DNA of 64,000 nucleotides. It comes from Schumannella luteola (lineage in GTDB: Bacteria; Actinomycetota; Actinomycetes; Actinomycetales; Microbacteriaceae). Numbering within the stretch: the stretch's first letter is position 1; each line of letters begins with the position of its first letter. The notes below the pieces were generated by a model. That model was not told the origin of the DNA. It ran no database searches and worked only from the letters and a program-made list of their open reading frames with translations. Positions 1 through 7,941 of the stretch are shown here, in pieces. A program made the translations under genes and the position numbers. The stretch lies in NCBI RefSeq assembly GCF_013408685.1, contig NZ_JACBZY010000001.1, positions 1,984,001-2,048,000 on the forward strand. The letters run 5' to 3'.

Positions 1-633
1 CTCGATTACCTGCTGCGCCGCGAAGGCTACGAGACCGCTGTGGCGGCCGACGGGCGCTCGGCCCTGCAGCTGTTCGAGCGCGGTGGCGCCGACCTCGTGC
101 TGCTCGATCTCATGCTGCCGGGCCTGCCCGGCACGGAGGTCTGCCGTGAGCTGCGCACGACCTCGAACGTGCCGATCATCATGCTGACGGCCAAGGACTC
201 CGAGGTCGACATCGTGGTGGGGCTCGAGCTCGGCGCCGACGACTACGTCACCAAGCCGTACTCCTCGCGCGAGCTGCTGGCCCGCATCCGCGCCGTGCTG
301 CGTCGCCGCGTCGAGGCCGTCGACGTGGATGACGCCGTTCTCGAGTCGGGCCCGGTGCGCATGGATGTCGAGCGTCACGTCGTGACGGTCGACGGCAACG
401 AGGTCGCGATGCCGCTGAAGGAGTTCGAGCTGCTCGAGCTGCTCATGCGCAACGCGGGACGCGTGCTCACCCGCGGCCAGCTGATCGATCGCGTCTGGGG
501 CGCCGACTACTACGGCGACACCAAGACGCTCGACGTGCACGTGAAGCGCATCCGCTCGAAGATCGAGCAGGACCCGTCGCAGCCCACGCTGCTCGTGACG
601 GTGCGCGGTCTCGGCTACCGCTTCGAGGCGTAG
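1..633 (+). CDS. regX3: OmpR-family response regulator RegX3 (5' end cut by window)
   Basis: DNA-binding response regulator of the phosphate-sensing SenX3-RegX3 type. The reading frame is open from base 1, so the N terminus, including the acidic pocket residues, lies outside the window. The receiver part shows the phospho-acceptor context LLDLMLPGLPG, the conserved T in MLTAKDSE and the K in DDYVTKPYS. A winged-helix DNA-binding half follows, with the recognition region GRVLTRGQLIDRVWG and the closing VRGLGYRFEA. The DNA-binding half is nearly identical to mycobacterial RegX3 as I remember it. In related genomes this gene lies just before carD, as here. Its kinase partner should lie left of the window. 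Confidence 0.9.
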   Translation, partial: LDYLLRREGYETAVAADGRSALQLFERGGADLVLLDLMLPGLPGTEVCRELRTTSNVPIIMLTAKDSEVDIVVGLELGADDYVTKPYSSRELLARIRAVLRRRVEAVDVDDAVLESGPVRMDVERHVVTVDGNEVAMPLKEFELLELLMRNAGRVLTRGQLIDRVWGADYYGDTKTLDVHVKRIRSKIEQDPSQPTLLVTVRGLGYRFEA

Positions 634-640
634 GCCGGTC

Positions 641-672
641 TCCGGGTCCGACGCTGCGGCGTCGGACCCGGG
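641..672. terminator. hairpin after regX3
   Basis: A 13-bp inverted repeat (642-654 with 659-671) starts 8 bases after the regX3 stop. It has no long T run, which is usual for terminators in high-GC actinobacteria. Confidence 0.6.
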
Positions 673-690
673 ATCGCAGCCGGAACGACG

Positions 691-724
691 AAGGGCCGGA
701 CATCCTCGCGGATGTCCGGCCCTT
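691..724. terminator. bidirectional terminator between regX3 and the lipoprotein gene
   Basis: A perfect 15-bp stem (691-705 with 710-724) with a 4-base loop. The arms begin AAGGG and end CCCTT. It lies between two convergent genes and can serve both. Confidence 0.8.
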
Positions 725-753
725 CGCGTGTCTGTGGCCGCGGGCGGCGGGGC

Positions 754-1356
754 TCAGCCGTTCGTGGCGGGCTGCGACGCCTCGCCGCTGGGGGTGCCGC
801 TCGGCTCGGTGCCGTCGGCCGGGGTCGACGCCTCGCCCGAGGGGGTGCCCGACGGGGTGCCGCTGGGCGAGACCGAGGGGCTCGGCTTCGCGGTGGGGCC
901 GTGCTCGGCGTACTCGGCGAAGGTCGTGTCGAGCACGGGGACGCCGAGCTGCAGGCCCTCCTGGTTGCCGTAGACGAAGTAGAGCTGGGCGAGCGCGCCG
1001 GCCTTCGGATCGAAGTCCTCGAGCAGCTTCTGGCCCTTCTTGCCGTAGCCGACGTTGTTCGCGCCCGGCTTGAGCTTGACCGTGACGTTCTGCTTGTCGC
1101 CGTCCGACTCGTACTGCACGCGCAGGTCGATGTCGTCGTCGGAGCGGTTGACGGCGGTGAGCACGAGGTTCGCGTCGCCCTCGTCGTTCACGATCGCGAC
1201 CGCGTTGCGCAGGTCGACCTGGCCGACGTTGCCGCTCACGCCATCCGACGGGTCGTAGTGGTTCGTGGTCGCCTGGGGCGTCACGAAGTTGCAGCCGGCG
1301 AGGCCGACGGCGAGGCCTCCGAGGAGGGCGATGGATGCCAGCGCGCGTGCCTTCAA
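754..1356 (-). CDS. secreted lipoprotein, function unknown
   Basis: About 200 residues if translation starts at the TTG at 1354-1356. That start gives an ordinary lipoprotein signal (KARALASIALLGGLAVGLAGC, lipobox LAGC) and has a GGAG ribosome site a few bases upstream. The longer ATG frame up to 1488 would overlap the carD start and place about 44 odd residues before the signal, so I reject it. The mature part has a beta-rich middle with NRSDDDIDLRVQY. The tail is a Ser/Gly/Thr/Pro repeat (PSGTPSGEAS units), probably a wall-spanning spacer. It is divergent from carD. No family function is recognised. Confidence 0.75.
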   Translation of the reverse strand: MKARALASIALLGGLAVGLAGCNFVTPQATTNHYDPSDGVSGNVGQVDLRNAVAIVNDEGDANLVLTAVNRSDDDIDLRVQYESDGDKQNVTVKLKPGANNVGYGKKGQKLLEDFDPKAGALAQLYFVYGNQEGLQLGVPVLDTTFAEYAEHGPTAKPSPSVSPSGTPSGTPSGEASTPADGTEPSGTPSGEASQPATNG

Positions 1357-1422
1357 CAGAACTCTCCAGATGTCGCTCGACGGGGCGAGAGACAGCATAT
1401 CGGGGCCCTCGAGGGGCCCGGG

Positions 1423-1460
1423 GTTAGGCACCCCTAACTGAGGGGCAGCTGTGTTAGGAT
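1423..1460. promoter_or_regulatory. carD/lipoprotein divergent promoter with GTTAGG boxes
   Basis: Three copies of one hexamer sit between the divergent genes: GTTAGG at 1423, its complement CCTAAC at 1433 and GTTAGG at 1453. The first two form a palindrome with a 4-base spacer. The third overlaps TAGGAT (1455-1460), a good actinobacterial -10 box about 27 bases before the carD start. The spacing does not fit a DtxR/IdeR box. Confidence 0.45.
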
Positions 1461-1486
1461 AGCCAGTCTGCGGAAGGAAAAACTCC

Positions 1487-1969
1487 ATGCTCTTCGAGGT
1501 CGGCGAGACTGTCGTTTACCCCCATCACGGCGCTGCAACCATCACCGAAGTGAAGACCAGGAAGGTCCGTGGCGAAGAGAAGCTCTATCTGAAGCTCAAC
1601 GTCACGCAGGGCGACCTCACGATCGAGGTCCCGGCCGAGAACGTCGACCTGGTCGGCGTTCGCGACGTGATCGGCAAGGAGGGGCTCGACAAGGTGTTCG
1701 AGGTGCTGCGTGCGCCGTTCACCGAAGAGCCCACCAACTGGAGCCGTCGCTACAAGGCCAACCTCGAGAAGCTCGCCTCGGGCGATGTGATCAAGGTCTC
1801 CGAGGTCGTGCGCGACCTGTGGCGTCGCGACCAGGATCGCGGCCTCTCGGCCGGCGAGAAGCGCATGCTCGCGAAGGCGCGCCAGATCCTCGTCTCCGAG
1901 CTCGCGCTCGCCGAGAAGACCGACGAGGAGAAGGCCTCGACGGTGCTCGACGAGGTGCTCGCCTCCTGA
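1487..1969 (+). CDS. carD: CarD-family RNA polymerase-binding transcription regulator
   Basis: Global transcription factor that binds the RNA polymerase beta subunit and stabilises open promoter complexes, chiefly at rRNA promoters. The 160-residue length is typical. The N-terminal RNAP-interacting domain starts [19 protein letters not shown] and runs to about residue 60. The helical DNA-binding half contains the conserved tract [31 protein letters not shown], with the wedge Trp expected in the family. An AAGGAA ribosome site precedes the ATG. The gene is followed by ispDF, cysS and rlmB, the same order as in Mycobacterium. It is probably transcribed alone, since a strong terminator follows. 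Confidence 0.97.
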   Translation: MLFEVGETVVYPHHGAATITEVKTRKVRGEEKLYLKLNVTQGDLTIEVPAENVDLVGVRDVIGKEGLDKVFEVLRAPFTEEPTNWSRRYKANLEKLASGDVIKVSEVVRDLWRRDQDRGLSAGEKRMLAKARQILVSELALAEKTDEEKASTVLDEVLAS

Positions 1970-2007
1970 GCTCGCTCTGGTTCGCCAGAACAGCCTGAAT
2001 CGTGATG

Positions 2008-2042
2008 GATGCGGTGGGCGGATGAGATCCGCCCACCGCATC
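2008..2042. terminator. carD terminator
   Basis: A perfect 16-bp stem (2008-2023 with 2027-2042) and a 3-base loop, 38 bases after the carD stop. Confidence 0.75.
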
Positions 2043-2088
2043 GTCATGTCACCATCCATCGCGCCCGAGATCCCCTGAGGGAGACCCC

Positions 2089-3246
2089 GTGACCGATCAG
2101 CCCACCCTCGCCGTCATCGTCGTCGCCGCCGGATCCGGCACCCGCCTCGGCCAGGCCGAGCCGAAGGCTTTCGTCGAGGTGCGCGGGGTGACCATCCTCG
2201 AGCGCAGTCTCGATGCCGTCTTCGACTCCTCGACCCCGGCGCAGGTGATCGTCGTCGCCCCGGCCGCGAAGCTCGCCTCGGCGAAGTCGATCGCGCTGCG
2301 CGCCGCCGGGCCGGCCGCCGGATCGGTCACGATCGTCGAGGGCGGCGCGAGTCGTCAGTCGTCGGTCGCGGCGGGCCTCGCGGTCGTGCTCCCCGGCGTC
2401 GACACCGTGCTCGTGCACGACGCCGCGCGCGCACTCGCGCCGGCCGAGCTGTTCGACCGGGTCGTGCGCCAGGTGCGCTCGACCGGTCGCGGCGTCATCC
2501 CGGCCCTGCCGGTCACCGACACGGTCAAGCGGGTCGCCGACGGCGTCGTCGCCGGCACGGTCGATCGCAGCGATCTCGTGCACGTGCAGACGCCGCAGGG
2601 CTTCCCGCGCGCCGCGCTCGACCACGCCTACGCGGTCGCCGCAGCCGAGCACACCGACGACGCCGCCCTCTTCTCGGCCGACGGCGGCGAGGTCGTCACG
2701 GTCGAAGGCGACGCGCGCGCCTTCAAGATCACGACCCCCTGGGATCTGCGCCGGGCCGAGAACGTGCTCGGCGTGAGCCGCGGCATCCGCACCGGCATCG
2801 GCCTCGACGTGCACGCCTACGACGAGGAGTCGCCGCTCTGGTTCGGCGGCCTCTACTGGCCCGACGAGCCGGGGCTGAAGGGCCACAGCGACGGGGATGC
2901 GGCGCTGCACGCGGTCTGCGACGCCCTGCTCTCGGCGGCGGGGCTCGGCGATCTCGGCACGCGCTTCGGCGCGGCTGACGAGCGGTTCCGGGATGCGCGC
3001 AGCGAGGTCTTCGTGCGCGAGACGCTCGCTCTGGTGACCGGCGCGGGCTTCTCCGTCATCAACGTCGCGCTGCAGATCACCGCGAACCGGCCCCGCATCG
3101 GCGCGCGCCGGGGCGAGCTCGAGCGGCGCATCGGCGAACTGGTCGGCGCGCCGGTGAGCGTCTCGGCGACGACCGCCGACGGCCTCGGCATGACCGGCCG
3201 CGGCGAGGGGATCGCCTGCATCGCGACGGCGCTGCTGAGCAGCTGA
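2089..3246 (+). CDS. ispDF: bifunctional IspD/IspF (MEP cytidylyltransferase / MEcPP synthase)
   Basis: Two consecutive steps of the non-mevalonate isoprenoid pathway fused in one 385-residue protein. IspD (about 1-228) couples CTP to methylerythritol phosphate: AAGSGTRLG nucleotide loop, HDAAR and TPQGF motifs are present. IspF (about 233-385) forms the cyclic diphosphate: metal ligands Asp and His in GLDVHAY and His in KGHSDGDAALHA are intact, with TTADGLG near the end. It starts at GTG, 46 bases after the carD terminator, and precedes cysS. Mycobacterium has the two enzymes as neighbouring separate genes. The fusion is common elsewhere in bacteria. Confidence 0.96.
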   Translation: MTDQPTLAVIVVAAGSGTRLGQAEPKAFVEVRGVTILERSLDAVFDSSTPAQVIVVAPAAKLASAKSIALRAAGPAAGSVTIVEGGASRQSSVAAGLAVVLPGVDTVLVHDAARALAPAELFDRVVRQVRSTGRGVIPALPVTDTVKRVADGVVAGTVDRSDLVHVQTPQGFPRAALDHAYAVAAAEHTDDAALFSADGGEVVTVEGDARAFKITTPWDLRRAENVLGVSRGIRTGIGLDVHAYDEESPLWFGGLYWPDEPGLKGHSDGDAALHAVCDALLSAAGLGDLGTRFGAADERFRDARSEVFVRETLALVTGAGFSVINVALQITANRPRIGARRGELERRIGELVGAPVSVSATTADGLGMTGRGEGIACIATALLSS

Positions 3247-3322
3247 CCGCCAGCGCCCACCGCGGCGCCCGCCGTCGCGTCACGCGCCCGGGCGCGCGCA
3301 TCCCCGCCGGTAGACTCCCCGG

Positions 3323-4726
3323 GTGACAGTGCGCCTCTACGACAGCCGGGCCCAGGCTGTGCGCGACTTCGTGCCGCTCCGCGACGGTGAGGTCGGCATG
3401 TACGTCTGCGGCCCCACCGTGCAGTCGTCGCCGCACGTCGGTCACCTGCGCAGCGCTCTCGTCTACGACCTGTGGCGGCGCTGGCTCAGCTACCGCGGCT
3501 ACGCGGTGACCCTGGTGCGCAACGTCACCGACATCGACGACAAGGTGCTCGCGGGCGCGACCGAGCACGAGCCGTGGTGGGCGCTGGCGTACCGCATCGA
3601 GCTCGAGTTCACGGCCGCGTACTCGGCTCTCGGCATCCTGCCCCCGACCTACGAGCCGCGGGCGACCGCGAGCATCCCCGGCATGCAGCAGCTCATCGAC
3701 GAGCTGATCGAGCGCGGTCACGCCTACCCGGCCGACGACGACTCGGGCGACGTCTACTTCGACGTGCGCAGCTGGAGCGGCTACGGCGCGCTGACCCGCC
3801 AGAGCATCGACGACATGAGCGAGTCGGCGGATGCGGAGACGCGCGGCAAGCGCGACGCCCGCGACTTCGCGCTCTGGAAGGGCCGCAAGGCCGAGGAGCC
3901 GGCGTCGGCATCCTGGGCCTCGCCCTGGGGTGACGGGCGGCCCGGCTGGCACATCGAGTGCTCGGCCATGTCGCGCCGCTACCTCGGAACCGCCTTCGAC
4001 ATCCACGGCGGCGGGCTCGACCTGCGCTTCCCGCACCACGAGAACGAGCTCGCCCAGTCGACCGCCGCGGGCGACGCCTTCGCGAGCTACTGGGTGCACA
4101 ACGGGCTCGTCGCGATCGAGGGCCAGAAGATGTCGAAGTCGCTCGGCAACTCGATCTACGCCGCCGAGTTCCTCGGATCGGCGCGCGGCATCGCGATCCG
4201 CTACTACCTGGCGAGCGCGCACTACCGCTCGACGATCGACTACCACGACGGCTCCCTGGCCGAGGCCGAGGCCGCGGTCGACCGCATCGAGACCTTCCTC
4301 GAGCGCGCCGAGCGCCGCACCGCCGGCACCCGCTGGGCGGGCTCGGGCGTCGGCATCGTGCCCGAGGAGTTCGCAGCCGCGATGGACGACGACCTCGGCG
4401 TGCCGCAGGCGCTCGGCGTGCTGCACGAGCGCGTGCGCGCCGGCAACATCGCCCTTGACGCCGATGACGTGGATGCCGTCGCGCGCATCCACGGCGAGGT
4501 CACCGCGATGACCGAGGTGCTCGGAGTGCACCCCAGCCAGTGGCCGGAGGCGACGGGCGGCGGCGACACCGCGCTCGGCGCGCTGGTCGAACGACTTCTC
4601 GGCGACCGCGCCGCTGCACGAGCGGCCAAGGACTACGCCACCGCCGACCGCATCCGCGAGGAGCTCACCGCGGCCGGCATCACCATCGAGGACACGCCCG
4701 ACGGGGCGCAGTGGAGCATCACATGA
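3323..4726 (+). CDS. cysS: cysteinyl-tRNA synthetase
   Basis: Charges tRNA-Cys. Class I synthetase of 467 residues, the usual length. The zinc and active-site region [13 protein letters not shown] (about 30-42) carries the HIGH-type signature as HVGH. Further zinc ligands fit HIECS and HHENELAQS, and the KMSKS loop is seen as [10 protein letters not shown] near residue 268. GTG start. The stop codon overlaps the start of the next gene (ATGA), so the two are probably translationally coupled. Confidence 0.97.
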   Translation: MTVRLYDSRAQAVRDFVPLRDGEVGMYVCGPTVQSSPHVGHLRSALVYDLWRRWLSYRGYAVTLVRNVTDIDDKVLAGATEHEPWWALAYRIELEFTAAYSALGILPPTYEPRATASIPGMQQLIDELIERGHAYPADDDSGDVYFDVRSWSGYGALTRQSIDDMSESADAETRGKRDARDFALWKGRKAEEPASASWASPWGDGRPGWHIECSAMSRRYLGTAFDIHGGGLDLRFPHHENELAQSTAAGDAFASYWVHNGLVAIEGQKMSKSLGNSIYAAEFLGSARGIAIRYYLASAHYRSTIDYHDGSLAEAEAAVDRIETFLERAERRTAGTRWAGSGVGIVPEEFAAAMDDDLGVPQALGVLHERVRAGNIALDADDVDAVARIHGEVTAMTEVLGVHPSQWPEATGGGDTALGALVERLLGDRAAARAAKDYATADRIREELTAAGITIEDTPDGAQWSIT

Positions 4727-5730
4727 GCGGAAAGCCGGGGCGCCCGGGCGGCGCACGCAAGGGCGGCAAGAAGGGCCCCACCGCGGGTACCGGCGGCAAC
4801 GGGCGCCGAGCCCTCGAGGGCAAGGGGCCGACGCCGAAAGCCGAGGACCGCAGCTGGCACGTCGCCGGCAAGCGCAAGCTCGCGCAGGACCGCCTCGAGG
4901 CAGCCCGCGCGCGGCACGGCAAGGGCGGCAAGACGGGCGACGCCGCAGCGCCGGCCCGCCGCCGCACGCCGAAGCGCGACGACGACAGCGAGCTGCTGAC
5001 CGGGCGCAACTCGGTGCTGGAGGCGCTGCGCACCAAGGTGCCGGCGACGACGCTCTACATCGCGACCCGCATCGAGATGGATGACCGGGTCAAGGAGTCG
5101 ATCGCGCTCGCCACCAAGCGCGGCATCCCCCTCGTCGAGGTCATGCGACCCGAGCTCGACCGCAAGGCCGGCCACGACGCCGTGCACCAGGGCATCGCGC
5201 TCGCCGTGCCGCCGTACCAGTACGCGCACCCGCTCGACCTCGTCGACGACGTCATCGAGAGCGACAAGAACCCGCTGTTCGTCGCCCTCGACGGCGTGAC
5301 CGACCCGCGCAACCTCGGTGCGATCATCCGCTCGGTCGCCGCGTTCGGCGGTCAGGGCGTCATCGTGCCGCAGCGCCGCAGCGTCGGCGTGACCGCCTCG
5401 GCGTGGAAGACCTCCGCCGGGGCCGCGGCGCGCATCCCCGTCGCCCTCGCCTCGAACCTGGCGCAGACGATCGACTCCATCAAGGACCGCGGTGTCTTCG
5501 TGATCGGCCTCGACGGCGACGGCGACGTGTCGCTGCCCGGGCTCGAGCTCGCGAACCGTCCGCTGCTCGTCGTGACCGGCAGCGAGGGCAAAGGCCTCTC
5601 GCGTCTCATCACCGAGAAGTGCGACGCGATCGTGTCGATCCCGATCAGCGCAGCCACCGAGTCGCTCAACGCGGGCATCGCCACCTCGGTCACCCTCTAC
5701 GAGATCGCGAAGCTGCGCGCGGAGCGCTGA
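4723..5730 (+). CDS. rlmB: 23S rRNA (guanosine-2'-O)-methyltransferase RlmB-like
   Basis: SpoU/TrmH-family SPOUT methyltransferase, probably modifying 23S rRNA in the peptidyl-transferase loop. The ATG at 4723 overlaps the cysS stop. A longer frame exists upstream but lies inside cysS. Residues 1 to about 85 are very basic (Lys/Arg/Gly) and likely bind rRNA. A substrate-binding domain starts at [12 protein letters not shown]. The three SPOUT motifs follow: [25 protein letters not shown] and [19 protein letters not shown], which build the trefoil knot for SAM. Order matches Mycobacterium, where the neighbour of cysS1 is this methylase. Confidence 0.93.
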   Translation: MSGKPGRPGGARKGGKKGPTAGTGGNGRRALEGKGPTPKAEDRSWHVAGKRKLAQDRLEAARARHGKGGKTGDAAAPARRRTPKRDDDSELLTGRNSVLEALRTKVPATTLYIATRIEMDDRVKESIALATKRGIPLVEVMRPELDRKAGHDAVHQGIALAVPPYQYAHPLDLVDDVIESDKNPLFVALDGVTDPRNLGAIIRSVAAFGGQGVIVPQRRSVGVTASAWKTSAGAAARIPVALASNLAQTIDSIKDRGVFVIGLDGDGDVSLPGLELANRPLLVVTGSEGKGLSRLITEKCDAIVSIPISAATESLNAGIATSVTLYEIAKLRAER

Positions 5731-5737
5731 GCGGATT

Positions 5738-5767
5738 CGATGCGCTCGGCGATCGTCGAGCGCATCG
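5738..5767. terminator. terminator between rlmB and the NERD gene
   Basis: An 11-bp perfect stem (5738-5748 with 5757-5767) with an 8-base loop, right after the rlmB stop and between convergent genes. Confidence 0.6.
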
Positions 5768-5794
5768 GATCGGACGCCGCACGTCGGCGCACGG

Positions 5795-7096
5795 TCAGAA
5801 CGCGAACGTGCTCGCCATCCACATGCCGAGCAGGATCGGCACGGCGACGACCCCGCCTACGAGGTGAGCGATCAGCGCGCCGGCGCCGGTGCGACCTCGT
5901 CGGTGCAGTCGCACGTGACGCGAGATCAGGTGGGCGAGCGGGCCGAGCAGCACGAGGGCGTTCGCGCCGCTGCGGAGATCGATGCCCCGATCCCTCAGCT
6001 GGCGGAGATCCGCGACGGCGAACAGGACCGGGCTCGCGGCGAGCAGCAGCCAGAGGGCGACCAACCCCAGCGTCGAGATGACCGAGTCGACTCCGATCGC
6101 CTCCACCGCGCTGGTGATGCCTCGCGCCGCGACGAACAGCAGCGGCCAGAGGGCGAGACCCGCGGCACCCTGCGTCCAGGTGGTCTCGGGGGTGAGCGGG
6201 ACGGCGGCGGTGGCCGGCTCGGGGCGCGGAATCCCGCGCTCTGAAGCGCGTCGAGGCGGCGGCCCGCTCCGAGCCGGAGGCCGCGAGCCGCCCCGTCCCG
6301 CGCCAACGCGGGCGGTCTCGCGCGCGACCGCCGCGCGCTCGCGACCTTCCTGCTTCAGCTCGGCGCGCCGGATCAGCACGGCTCCGCCGATCTCGGCGTA
6401 GAGCGCGTCGAACTCGGCGCCGAGGTGAGCGCCCGGGCGCGAGGCCGACGGGGCGTCATGCCAGGTCTCCGGCAGCAAGGCGGCCTGGGTGACGCGATCC
6501 AGCTGCTCATCGCTCATCTCGCGGCGGCGGGCGGTGATGTCGTGCAGCAGCCGTTCGACCGTCGTCACCGCCAGCGGGGGAGTCGTCGCATCGCCCGGCG
6601 CCGCCGTCTGGCGGAACTCCGCGGGGTGGACGCCGACCAGGCAGAGCACGCCGATGACGGGCACGGCGAACCCGGCCGCCCGTGACAGTCGCTCTTCCGT
6701 TCGGCGCGCGTGGTCGACGAGGCTCGGGATGTACGACTTCTGCGAGTAGTTGTTGACCTTGACACCCCAGCCGCCCGCCCACACCGAGGCGCCTTCGTGG
6801 TGCTTCGTGTTGATCACGAACACCCCGGCTGCCGTGATGACGACGTGGTCGATGTCGGAGCTGCGGCTTCCGAACGGGACGGAGTGCAGCACCGTGACCC
6901 CGGGGTGCACGGCGATCTGATTCAGCAGCCGGCCCGACACGCGCTCGCCGAGCACACCCTGGAACCAGCTGATCGAGGCGTCCGCGATCTCGACGCGACC
7001 GGTGGTCGGATCGAGGCGGATGCGCCCCGCATCCCATTCGCTCAGCAGCTTCTCGATCAGGGACTGACCGGGCACGCGCTGCTGAAGATCGCTCAC
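5795..7096 (-). CDS. NERD domain-containing membrane protein
   Basis: 433 residues. The NERD (nuclease-related) domain spans roughly 48-165. Its tract VLHSVPFGSRSSDIDHVVITAAGVFVINTKHHEG carries the D-(x)n-TK pattern seen in restriction-endonuclease-like folds, so a nuclease-like active site may be intact. A charged Arg/Pro-rich linker follows (about 250-300). The last 120 residues hold about four hydrophobic segments (for example VALWLLLAASPVLFAVADL and VAVPILLGMWMAS), so the NERD part is probably held at the inner membrane. NERD proteins are thought to act on DNA. The substrate here is unknown. It is a single gene between convergent and co-directional neighbours. Confidence 0.8.
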   Translation of the reverse strand: MSDLQQRVPGQSLIEKLLSEWDAGRIRLDPTTGRVEIADASISWFQGVLGERVSGRLLNQIAVHPGVTVLHSVPFGSRSSDIDHVVITAAGVFVINTKHHEGASVWAGGWGVKVNNYSQKSYIPSLVDHARRTEERLSRAAGFAVPVIGVLCLVGVHPAEFRQTAAPGDATTPPLAVTTVERLLHDITARRREMSDEQLDRVTQAALLPETWHDAPSASRPGAHLGAEFDALYAEIGGAVLIRRAELKQEGRERAAVARETARVGAGRGGSRPPARSGPPPRRASERGIPRPEPATAAVPLTPETTWTQGAAGLALWPLLFVAARGITSAVEAIGVDSVISTLGLVALWLLLAASPVLFAVADLRQLRDRGIDLRSGANALVLLGPLAHLISRHVRLHRRGRTGAGALIAHLVGGVVAVPILLGMWMASTFAF

Positions 7097-7198
7097 CGGA
7101 TCGAGTCTGCGCGACGGCTGTCGGATCGGGCAGCCCTCATTCGGGGCGCGGCGGCGTTCTCGAGGTGGAGTAGCGCTGGTCCGGAGTGACGGCGCTCG

Positions 7199-7852
7199 TC
7201 AGGTGCGGCGGAAGAGGCGTGCGGGCTTGCCGACGCCGCCGCGCTCGAGCTCGCCGGTCGACGCGAGCAGCGGCTCCATCGTTCGGCGGAAGGCGTCGCG
7301 GGGGAGAGCGATGCCGGCGATCGCGGAGTGGACCGCGTGCAGAGCCCTCAGCGTCGTGATCGCGGGCGCGAAGCCGACCGGGTCGGGCGCCTCGCGGTAG
7401 CGCTCGCGCAGCTCGGCGACGGCGAGGTCGATGATGGCCCGGTGCTGATAGAGCGGATCGCCGACCTCGGTGACCGGCGTGATCGCGACGCGGTCCGCAT
7501 CCACCTCGAGCTCCGCACGGGGCGCGGCGGCGAGATGCGCGACCGAGAGCACCCAGCCGCGCGGGTCGCGGTCGGGGGCGTCGAAGACGCGCAGCTGGCG
7601 TGGGGCGATGTGGCGGGCCGCCGTGGGCGAGAGCCCGGTCTTGATCACGAGGGAGCGCTGCACGGCGTCGGACAGGGTCTCGCCCGGGTGCAGGAAGGTG
7701 CCGGGAAGCCGCAGCCCCTGGTCGTGGGAGTCGCGCACGAGGAGAACCGCGAGCTCGCCGGCGTCGTCGAGGGTGAGCACCGCGGTGTCGACCGCGACGG
7801 AGGGGCGCGGGTAGTCCTCCAGCGTGTTGTTCGCGTGATCTCGGTACACCAT
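7199..7852 (-). CDS. NrtR-type transcription regulator (inactive NUDIX domain + winged helix)
   Basis: 217 residues: NUDIX fold (about 15-145), then a winged helix ending in GVGKPARLFRRT, the layout of NrtR regulators that sense ADP-ribose or related NAD products. The NUDIX box is recognisable but decayed. In GTFLHPGETLSDAVQRSLVIKTGL only the first Glu and the Arg remain. The three catalytic Glu positions are Ser, Ile and Lys, so hydrolysis is unlikely and the domain should act as a sensor. It is divergent from the HD/ARH/phosphatase fusion gene, with two copies of a 20-bp palindrome in the 89-base gap. It therefore probably controls both itself and that operon. The effector is inferred, not shown. 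Confidence 0.82.
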   Translation of the reverse strand: MVYRDHANNTLEDYPRPSVAVDTAVLTLDDAGELAVLLVRDSHDQGLRLPGTFLHPGETLSDAVQRSLVIKTGLSPTAARHIAPRQLRVFDAPDRDPRGWVLSVAHLAAAPRAELEVDADRVAITPVTEVGDPLYQHRAIIDLAVAELRERYREAPDPVGFAPAITTLRALHAVHSAIAGIALPRDAFRRTMEPLLASTGELERGGVGKPARLFRRT

Positions 7853-7860
7853 GCCTGGAG

Positions 7861-7925
7861 TTTACGCGGGTGCGCGCAAATGTCGGCGGCTCGTGTCATC
7901 CTGTATTTGCGCGATAGCGCGCAAA
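7861..7925. promoter_or_regulatory. twin palindromic operators of the NrtR-like regulator
   Basis: Two 20-bp palindromes, 45 bp apart start to start. The right copy (7906-7925) is perfect: TTTGCGCG, spacer ATAG, CGCGCAAA. The left copy (7861-7880) is TTTACGCG, spacer GGTG, CGCGCAAA, with one mismatch. They lie just before the start codons of the two divergent genes. No palindrome of this kind is seen elsewhere in the window. Confidence 0.75.
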
Positions 7926-7941
7926 AGGGAAGGGGTGCCGC

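Noticed and set aside
800-910. DNA tandem repeat in the lipoprotein gene
   Set aside because: It is a protein-level Pro/Ser/Gly/Thr repeat in frame, not a DNA element.
1423-1440. DtxR/IdeR box in the carD promoter
   Set aside because: The TTAGG and CCTAA halves are 4 bases apart; the iron box needs 9.
1357-1488. N-terminal extension of the lipoprotein gene to the ATG at 1488
   Set aside because: It would put 44 odd residues before a complete lipoprotein signal and overlap the carD start; the TTG at 1354-1356 fits better.
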